This document shows positions 1-5,244 of a stretch of DNA of 6,409 nt, piece by piece (the stretch's first letter is position 1; the number at the start of each line of letters is the position of its first letter). Position numbers and translations under genes: made by a program. This DNA comes from an uncultured Treponema sp. (lineage in GTDB: Bacteria; Spirochaetota; Spirochaetia; Treponematales; Treponemataceae). The stretch is from positions 1 to 6,409 of the forward strand of contig CAJPPE010000097.1 of the NCBI GenBank assembly GCA_905372345.1. Direction: 5' to 3'. Under the pieces are notes generated by a model. The model saw only the letters and a list, made by a program, of their open reading frames with translations, was not told the origin of the DNA and made no database searches.

Positions 1-916
1 TTTTAAACCAGCAAAGTCCTAAAACGACGATGGCAATACTTAATATTATAACCGTAATATAGCCGTACTTCCATGAAAGCTCAGGCATGTGGGTAAAGTT
101 CATACCGTACCAGCCCGCTACAAGGGTCAGAGGAAGAAAGATTGTAGTTACGACCGTGAAGATTTTCATAATCTTATTTAGATGGAGGTCCAGCTGAGCT
201 TGATAGGACTCCCGTAACTGATTTGAATACTCCCTTAAAATACGGATATTTGCTCCATAACGCTCTACCCTTTTGGAAAGCAGGTTTATGATTGTCAACT
301 CTTCTTCGGTAAAAATTTCGTTTTCGTTTTCTGCCAGCTCCTGGCAAAAATCTTCCAACTGATCATAATAACTAAAGAGAGTTAAAAGTTCGTTGTTTAT
401 ATTCGAAAGCTCCGTTTCAAAGTGACTGTCTTCTTCTATTTTTTCCCAAACCCTCATTTCCAGTTCCGATATTTTTTTCCTAAAACGGTAATAGACACCG
501 GCATGGGACTTGATAAGCTCTTTAAAAAAACGGTTAAGAATACGCGGAATATTTCTTTCACGAACTATAGTTTGCTGTAAGGCAGCTTCAAAGGCCTTTT
601 GAGCGGAGTAGTCCTTGTCGATAATTTCTATTGCCAAAAAAAGATTTTTAGATATATAAAGGCCTATCGTATCGCGGTCTTTAAAAATATTTTCCATTTC
701 GACTATATTTATAACGCCGAAACTGTAGTCTTCCCAAACACCCAGGGTATTTTGTTGGGAAAAATCGCTGCATTGCTCGATAAAAAGAGGATCAAGACCT
801 AAAAGCCCTTGAAGCTCGATGAGTTCTTTAAATCTTATATAGCCGGCAACAGGCCCCGTTATTTTTTCGGTCCGAGGATCAATCGGTGTCAATTCTGCAT
901 CTAATTTTACAAACAT
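1..916 (-). CDS. corA: CorA-family magnesium/cobalt transport protein, 3' end cut by window edge
   Basis: Inner-membrane divalent cation channel; known CorA proteins are homopentamers that carry Mg2+ (also Co2+/Ni2+) inward. From the ATG at 914-916, 305 residues can be read with no stop before base 1. Residues 1 to about 250 are the charged, helix-rich cytoplasmic domain, including an acidic run near residues 189-202 (NENE, TEEEL). Residues about 252-270 form the first membrane helix. It ends in the family signature YGMNF (GMN at 271-273), and MPEL follows at 277-280, the expected periplasmic loop. The second membrane helix is about 286-303, followed by F-K at the window edge. CorA usually runs about 316 residues and ends in a few basic residues just after this helix, so only a short tail is missing. 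No good Shine-Dalgarno precedes the ATG. A weak -10-like TATGAT (927-932) has no convincing -35. The signature is intact, so normal function is expected; other CorA substrates cannot be excluded. Confidence 0.92.
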   Translation of the reverse strand, partial: MFVKLDAELTPIDPRTEKITGPVAGYIRFKELIELQGLLGLDPLFIEQCSDFSQQNTLGVWEDYSFGVINIVEMENIFKDRDTIGLYISKNLFLAIEIIDKDYSAQKAFEAALQQTIVRERNIPRILNRFFKELIKSHAGVYYRFRKKISELEMRVWEKIEEDSHFETELSNINNELLTLFSYYDQLEDFCQELAENENEIFTEEELTIINLLSKRVERYGANIRILREYSNQLRESYQAQLDLHLNKIMKIFTVVTTIFLPLTLVAGWYGMNFTHMPELSWKYGYITVIILSIAIVVLGLCWFK

Positions 917-948
917 ATCTTAACTTATCATATTTTTTATATTATGGG

Positions 949-979
949 AACCTCTAAAAACTTCAGTTTTTTTGAGGTT
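949..979 (-). terminator. hairpin between cca and corA, possible weak terminator
   Basis: An inverted repeat starts 11 bases after the cca stop codon. Arms AACCTC (949-954) and GAGGTT (974-979) pair. Inside them AAAAAC (956-961) pairs with GTTTTT (966-971) around a four-base loop (962-965), with a small asymmetric internal loop between the two stems. The position fits a transcription terminator for cca. However, no clean U-run follows the hairpin on the minus-strand transcript (it reads CCC then an A/T-rich stretch), so it may be inefficient, or act as a 3'-end stabiliser or an attenuator ahead of corA. The palindrome is seen directly; its role is inferred. Confidence 0.45.
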
Positions 980-989
980 TTCCTTAGAT

Positions 990-2339
990 TTATTTGCTCA
1001 AATTGGAATTTATTGCTTCCGCAATTTTTAAAAGTTGAGGCTTGGTATTTTGTGAAGGGTCTTCAAGAACAGCTTCAAATAGCTTTTGTAAGATTATGCC
1101 GAGTTTAGGCCCTGCAGGAATTCCGATTTCCATCAGCTCTCTGCCGCCGACAGCCAGATCTTTTAAGCTCAGGGCAGAATCTTCGGCTATGACTTTTTCA
1201 AGCCTCTTTTTAAAGGAAACCAAATTGCTTAAATCGGGAGCCTGTCCCGTCATACCGAAACCGTCTGCTCTTCTTAAATCAAAGAGATTAGGAATATTTT
1301 CTACACCGGCTCTGACTATAAAGCGGCGGACGGCAGCCTCGCTCCAATCCTCCGTATAATGAAACATGTGAAGCCCCACAAGATGAGAAACCTCTTCAAT
1401 TTCCTTATTTGGGAATTTTAAACGCTGCATTATCTTTTTGGTAAGTTTTTCCGAAACCGCCTCATGCTTATAAAAGGTATAATCGCCGTATTCATTTTTT
1501 TCCCTAGTGCTTACCTTTCCTATATCGTGGAAAAGGGCAGCCAATCGCACAATCGGATTATCTTGCGGAGCGGCATCGCAGCTTAAAAAGCTGTGGTCAA
1601 GCACATCAAAGGAGTGCATTCCTTTTTGCTCGACCCCGCGGCAATCCGAAAGCTCGGGCAAAAAGACTTTTAAAAGCCCCGTTTCCTCCAAGAGCCTTAA
1701 AGAAATTATAGGATGCTCAGTTAAAAGCATTTTAACGAATTCGTCCCGAAACCTTTCTATCGAAACTTTTTTGCAAACTTCAATACTTAAGGGAATTGCC
1801 TTTAAGGTTTCTTCTTCTATCTTAAAGCCCAGCTGTGAAGCAAAGCGGATTGCCCTGATAGGCCTCAAACCGTCTTCCCCAAAGCGGTCAAGGGGAGAGC
1901 CGACGGTTTTAACGGTTTTTGATTTTATTGATTTTACGCCCTCAAAGGGGTCGACAATGGAGCCGTCTTTTAAAGAAACGGCTATTGCATTCATAGTGAA
2001 GTCTCTCCGGCTCAAATCTTCTTCGATTGAACGGACGTAGTTAATCTTCTGAGGCCGCCTTCCGTCGGAATAATCGGCCTCGCAGCGGAAGGTAGTACAT
2101 TCTATTTTTTCGCCCTTGTAAAGAATAGTAACCGTACCGTGGGCTATCCCCGTAGGGATTGTCTTACGGAAAAGGGCTTGAACTTCCTTGGGTTCGGCAT
2201 CGGTAGCTATATCATAATCCTTGCACGGCTTTCCTAAAAACCAGTCCCGCACAGCTCCGCCCACAAGATAGGCCGAAAAACCGGCATTAAAAAAAACGGA
2301 AGCGATTTCTTTCATTTTTTTTGAAACAGGATAGCGCAT
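990..2339 (-). CDS. cca: CCA-adding tRNA nucleotidyltransferase, class II, with HD domain
   Basis: Adds or repairs the 3'-terminal CCA of tRNAs in the cytoplasm using CTP and ATP, without a nucleic acid template. The 449 residues show the class II motifs in order. The nucleotidyltransferase motif is LVGGAVRD (25-32), with metal-binding acidic residues in DYDIAT (41-46, D41 and D43). Next come RRDFTMNAIA (111-120), DPFEG (130-134) and the EDxxR base-recognition helix, EDGLRPIRAIRF (155-166). An HD domain follows, LFHDIGK (269-275), with further histidines at 249, 292, 319 and 324; in relatives this domain has phosphatase/phosphodiesterase activity. The length and the lack of a long arginine-rich tail favour a CCA enzyme over poly(A) polymerase (pcnB). 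A CC-only or A-only enzyme cannot be excluded from motifs alone. The ATG at 2337-2339 is chosen because it gives the usual short lead before the GGAVRD motif, and no other start codon lies upstream in frame before a stop. No clear Shine-Dalgarno is visible. Confidence 0.94.
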   Translation of the reverse strand: MRYPVSKKMKEIASVFFNAGFSAYLVGGAVRDWFLGKPCKDYDIATDAEPKEVQALFRKTIPTGIAHGTVTILYKGEKIECTTFRCEADYSDGRRPQKINYVRSIEEDLSRRDFTMNAIAVSLKDGSIVDPFEGVKSIKSKTVKTVGSPLDRFGEDGLRPIRAIRFASQLGFKIEEETLKAIPLSIEVCKKVSIERFRDEFVKMLLTEHPIISLRLLEETGLLKVFLPELSDCRGVEQKGMHSFDVLDHSFLSCDAAPQDNPIVRLAALFHDIGKVSTREKNEYGDYTFYKHEAVSEKLTKKIMQRLKFPNKEIEEVSHLVGLHMFHYTEDWSEAAVRRFIVRAGVENIPNLFDLRRADGFGMTGQAPDLSNLVSFKKRLEKVIAEDSALSLKDLAVGGRELMEIGIPAGPKLGIILQKLFEAVLEDPSQNTKPQLLKIAEAINSNLSK

Positions 2340-2372
2340 AGGAATAAAGTTTACACAAAAATTTACGGCCTG

Positions 2373-2398
2373 TCTATAGGCGTTTTTAACGCTATAGA
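2373..2398 (-). other. strong stem-loop between the propeller gene and cca
   Basis: Two arms, 2373-2384 and 2388-2398, form an 11-base-pair stem with one extra G bulged out of the left arm (plus strand) and a three-base loop at 2385-2387. It starts 14 bases downstream of the propeller gene's stop codon, on the minus-strand transcript. No U-run follows directly; a short T-run lies about 10 bases further on. It could be a partial terminator, an RNA-processing or stabilising stem that separates expression of the upstream pair from cca, or simply a chance palindrome. Pairing is read directly from the sequence; function is inferred. Confidence 0.5.
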
Positions 2399-2412
2399 GC
2401 TTCTAACTCTGA

Positions 2413-4467
2413 TTACTCCAAAGGAGCGAAATATCCTATTTCATCTCGGCCCGATCTTTCCAAAAGCTGAACCTCTACTTCTACGGGTAAAAATGACCTA
2501 CCGAAGTCGGTTGACATAGTAGAAGTATATTTCAGCTGATACATTCCCAAGGGTTTTTCAATAATATCGTCAATAAGAGGTTTTAAGCCTCTTTCGGCAT
2601 AGATGTATGAGGTTTTGCCGCCCGTCTTTTTTGCAAGATAGCTCATTTCGGAAGCAGGAGCTCCCTTTTTTAAACTAATCGGATAAAAACGTATATTATT
2701 ATTTTTCATGTATGAAGCAAGGTCATTTAAATTATACTGCTTAAAATTATCCGAATTAGGATCGCTGAAATTCAAAAAAAGAACGGCTCTTTTTTGTTCG
2801 GCATTTATCAGATCCCCTACGGCAAGCCGCAAAGCTAAATCGAATTTCCAGTCGGGCGAGGCAGGAGCCTTTATGCGGTTAGGCAGGGTTATCAAATCGG
2901 CAGGCGAAAATTTTCCCTCAAGAGCGGGAATAGATGAGGCGGAAATAAGACTTATCTTTCCCCTGCCCTGCATTGCTTCTGCAATTTCCTTTAAGGCAGC
3001 CTCTATTAAGGCCTTTTCCTTTATAGAATCGGGAGACCTTTCAACAATGACGGCTATGTCGCAAGTTTTATTAAGATAGGAAGAACCGGTCAAAGAATAA
3101 TCGGCAACAGGCCTGTTTCCCTCCGTGATTATAAAGTTATCCTGTGTCAAACCTACAATCTGTTTGCCGTCGCGGTTTTGTACGCTCACTTCAACCAAAA
3201 CTTCGGGGAATTTATCTGAATAAACTTTTTTTATCAATACAAAAAGGCCGCCGGCCAATTCATTTATTCTTGAAGTTATTTCTACCGTTTGATTTTTATG
3301 GTCTATTAAAAGAAGACTTCCGTTTACATCGGGAACCGCTGCCGTAATCTTTGTAGGAACATTTCCCAAACTCGTCAACTCGCTTACAGTCGAAAAAGCA
3401 ATATCTATAAGGTAAGCCTTATTACCGGCAGAAGCAACCAAATTGCCGTTCCATTCTCTAAGGGATTCTATTTGCTTTAAGCTTTTTTCAGGCAGGAGAG
3501 ATTGAACAAAGTTACCCGCCGTATCAAAGGTATAGACGGCTCCCTTTACCGCATCGGCAACATAAACAAGTCCGTCAACTACAGCTATCCCCGAAGGAGC
3601 CGTAAAGCCCCCGAAAAGACCGCTTTTTTCTCCAAAGGTAAAAAGGGGCTCTCCGGCAGAAGAGAAAACAACAATTCTTGCATTCCCAAAATCGCAAACA
3701 TAGATATTGCCGTACTCGTCTTCAGCTAAAAACTGAGGACCTATGAACTCTCCATTTCCGCGGCCCCTCGTTCCGAATGATTTTATAAAAGAACCGTTTT
3801 TATCGAGGAGAGAAAGCCTGTCGGCGGCAAATTCCGAAACCAAGAGATTTCCGTCCGATAGGGCTATAACATCGAAGGGCCTGTCAAAGCCTTGAATAGG
3901 CCCCTTTGTTCTATCCAAGATAATACCGTTTACATTAAAGTGCAAAAGCTCGTTTGAGCCGTAAGCCGTCATCCAAAATGAACCGTCGGAAACAGCCGCT
4001 ATCGAAAGGGGCTGGCGGAAAAGCTCTACAGTGCCGTTCTTTGAACTAAAAGAAGAGTTTTCCACATACTTTATGTTATCTGAAGAATAGGGAGTAAGGC
4101 TCCTCGATTCTTTTAGAATTTCTATCTTGTTTTTTAAAAGCATGCCGCCGTAACCTGCTGCCTCGGCCGATTCCCACTGAGTCAGGGCTGCACCTTCAAC
4201 ACCGGAGCTGTAATAAGCCTTTCCAAGCCAATCTAAAATTAAGGACTCATCCGGCAGATAAGAAAGAGCTTTTTCGAATAAAAGGATGGCCTCGTTAAAG
4301 GTTCCCCTGTAGTAGGCTTGAACACCCCGTCTAAATTCTTCGGAAGCGACCCTCTTATCCGACGAGGACGGCTTATCGGTAAAATTCTTATCCTGTGAAA
4401 AAACAGGAAGAGTAAATAAGATTAAGCTTATAAAAACAAATATGCGACATTTTACACCGAACTTCAT
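2413..4467 (-). CDS. exported TPR / NHL beta-propeller / VWA-like protein
   Basis: No specific function is recognised. Numbered from the ATG at 4465-4467 (684 residues), residues 1-24 are a classical signal peptide: basic start, hydrophobic FVFISLILFTLPVF, cleavage likely after VFS. There is no lipobox, so a periplasmic or surface-released protein is likely. Residues about 41-102 are TPR-like. Residues about 150-400 hold NHL-type propeller blades (for example FDVIALSDGNLLVSEF, EYGNIYVCDFGNARI, GLVYVADAVKGAVY). Residues about 420-640 resemble VWFA-related domains: a lead strand ending GLTQDNFIITEG, a first core strand CDIAVIVERSPDS (469-481), and TGGKTSYIY (615-623). The metal-site motif DxSxS is degenerate. 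The start at 4467 is preferred over an in-frame ATG at 4485 because GGGAGG (4474-4479) lies six bases before it and it puts the signal peptide at the N-terminus. The start falls one base after the stop of the upstream TPR gene, implying coupled translation. Probably a scaffold or ligand-binding envelope protein. Confidence 0.85.
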   Translation of the reverse strand: MKFGVKCRIFVFISLILFTLPVFSQDKNFTDKPSSSDKRVASEEFRRGVQAYYRGTFNEAILLFEKALSYLPDESLILDWLGKAYYSSGVEGAALTQWESAEAAGYGGMLLKNKIEILKESRSLTPYSSDNIKYVENSSFSSKNGTVELFRQPLSIAAVSDGSFWMTAYGSNELLHFNVNGIILDRTKGPIQGFDRPFDVIALSDGNLLVSEFAADRLSLLDKNGSFIKSFGTRGRGNGEFIGPQFLAEDEYGNIYVCDFGNARIVVFSSAGEPLFTFGEKSGLFGGFTAPSGIAVVDGLVYVADAVKGAVYTFDTAGNFVQSLLPEKSLKQIESLREWNGNLVASAGNKAYLIDIAFSTVSELTSLGNVPTKITAAVPDVNGSLLLIDHKNQTVEITSRINELAGGLFVLIKKVYSDKFPEVLVEVSVQNRDGKQIVGLTQDNFIITEGNRPVADYSLTGSSYLNKTCDIAVIVERSPDSIKEKALIEAALKEIAEAMQGRGKISLISASSIPALEGKFSPADLITLPNRIKAPASPDWKFDLALRLAVGDLINAEQKRAVLFLNFSDPNSDNFKQYNLNDLASYMKNNNIRFYPISLKKGAPASEMSYLAKKTGGKTSYIYAERGLKPLIDDIIEKPLGMYQLKYTSTMSTDFGRSFLPVEVEVQLLERSGRDEIGYFAPLE

Positions 4468-4468
4468 C

Positions 4469-5149
4469 TTAAGCCTCCCGTGCATCAGAACTTATCATTT
4501 CAAAGTGTTTGAGTATAATTTTATTATCGGGTAATTTTTCTTTAGCCCTAGTAATATAGGATTCAGCTTCCGAAGGGAGATCCATCTTATGATAGATTAA
4601 AGCCATCGAATCCAAATAAGCCGGATTTTCGGGCTGTTTTTCTACGGCTTTTTTGCATAAAAATAATGAGCGAGTCAAATCCCTATCCGTTTCGGCCAAG
4701 ATATAGGCCAAACCGTTTAGGGCTGTGCTGTTTTCGGGAGCGGCTTTTAAGGCTTTTTCGTAATAGTCAATGGCCTTTTCGGTTTCCTGATGCTCATAAT
4801 AAACATAAGCCAATGAAGAAAAAACCTGTACCGACTCATAACCGGCTTCGATAAGTTTTGAAAGCTCAAATTCTGCAAGTCTGGTTCGGCCTGTATTTGC
4901 ATAAATAAAGGCTAAAATCAATCTGCATTGATAAACCTTTGCAATATCTTTGCTCGCAGTTACTACCTGCTCAAGATATTCAAGAGCCTGTTCATACTCC
5001 GACAAGCGGGAATATATTAGTCCTATATAATAGCTTATTTCGATTTTTATAAGAGCATCTTCAGTACTTACACTTAAAAAGAAAACTAAAGCTTCTTGAT
5101 AGTCTTTTTTGTTATATAGGTTTACACCCTCTTTTAATTCGGAATACAT
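4469..5149 (-). CDS. cytoplasmic tetratricopeptide-repeat protein
   Basis: A 226-residue protein made almost wholly of TPR helix pairs, which in known proteins mediate protein-protein binding. Repeats can be seen at about residues 2-27, 36-64 (YYIGLIYSRLSEYEQALEYL), 71-102, 107-137 (SLAYVYYEHQETEKAIDYY, then KALKAAPEN), 140-172 and 175-205. There is no signal peptide or membrane segment, so it should be cytoplasmic; no catalytic motif is seen. The ATG at 5147-5149 is chosen because a very strong Shine-Dalgarno, GGGGAGGGG (5153-5161), sits just upstream. A TTG at 5168-5170 would extend the frame by seven residues, but it would place that Shine-Dalgarno inside the coding region and lies upstream of the transcription start predicted from the -10 box. 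It ends one base before the start of the exported propeller protein, and the next gene's ribosome site lies inside its 3' end, so the two probably work together. The binding partner is unknown. Confidence 0.88.
   Translation of the reverse strand: MYSELKEGVNLYNKKDYQEALVFFLSVSTEDALIKIEISYYIGLIYSRLSEYEQALEYLEQVVTASKDIAKVYQCRLILAFIYANTGRTRLAEFELSKLIEAGYESVQVFSSLAYVYYEHQETEKAIDYYEKALKAAPENSTALNGLAYILAETDRDLTRSLFLCKKAVEKQPENPAYLDSMALIYHKMDLPSEAESYITRAKEKLPDNKIILKHFEMISSDAREA
4474..4479 (-). promoter_or_regulatory. Shine-Dalgarno of the propeller gene, inside the TPR gene's 3' end
   Basis: The minus strand reads GGGAGG six bases before the ATG at 4465-4467. It lies within the last codons of the upstream TPR gene, whose TAA is at 4469-4471. 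This decides the start of the exported protein and suggests that ribosomes finishing the TPR gene re-initiate here. Confidence 0.8.
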
Positions 5150-5152
5150 GAA

Positions 5153-5161
5153 CCCCTCCCC
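5153..5161 (-). promoter_or_regulatory. strong Shine-Dalgarno of the TPR gene
   Basis: The minus strand reads GGGGAGGGG, with the GGAGG core ending five bases before the ATG at 5147-5149. It is far stronger than anything visible before the kinase, cca or corA genes, and it fixes the ATG over the upstream TTG as the start. Confidence 0.8.
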
Positions 5162-5170
5162 TTTTTTCAA

Positions 5171-5199
5171 ATTATACAGAAAAAAAACTTTTTACACAA
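5171..5199 (-). promoter_or_regulatory. sigma-70-type promoter driving the TPR/propeller pair
   Basis: The minus strand has a perfect -10 hexamer TATAAT (5171-5176) and, 17 bases upstream, TTGTGT (5194-5199), which matches only the TTG half of the -35 consensus. The spacer is rich in T. The predicted transcription start is near 5164-5165, giving a leader of about 15 bases that holds just the Shine-Dalgarno. It lies between the kinase stop codon and the TPR gene, so it would begin a separate unit of TPR gene, propeller gene and possibly cca. The hexamers are seen; activity is inferred. Confidence 0.65.
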
Positions 5200-5244
5200 T
5201 AGCAGAGAAAGATACTTAAAAATCCACTAATCTTAAAGCCCTTA

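Noticed and set aside
599..802. Plus-strand open frame of 67 codons
   Set aside because: It is a shadow of corA on the other strand; the minus-strand frame has the full CorA signature and this one has no recognisable domain.
917..948. Promoter for corA with TATGAT at 927-932 or TATAAA at 936-941
   Set aside because: The A/T-rich stretch gives chance -10 matches and no acceptable -35 at 16-18 bases, so it is not listed as a feature.
1515..1533. HDIGK motif as a sign of a cyclic-nucleotide or (p)ppGpp signalling HD enzyme
   Set aside because: It lies within a complete CCA-adding enzyme, where an HD domain of this type is normal; there is no GYP motif or synthetase domain.
1042..2040. Plus-strand open frames at 1042-1359 and 1507-2040
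   Set aside because: Both lie opposite the well-supported cca gene, are rich in Ser/Lys/Pro as expected of antisense frames, and match no family.
2708..3729. Plus-strand open frames at 2708-3079, 3144-3347 and 3502-3729
   Set aside because: All are antisense to the propeller/VWA gene, with low-complexity composition and no domain.
4396..4467. Lipoprotein signal on the propeller protein
   Set aside because: The only Cys in this region (residue 7) is before the hydrophobic core, not after it in an L-x-x-C setting, so cleavage by signal peptidase I is more likely.
4666..4854. Plus-strand open frame of 62 codons
   Set aside because: Antisense to the TPR gene; an Arg/Pro-rich translation with no domain.
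5150..5244. Intrinsic terminator after the kinase gene
   Set aside because: The gap has T-runs but no stem of useful length next to them; only the promoter is supported.
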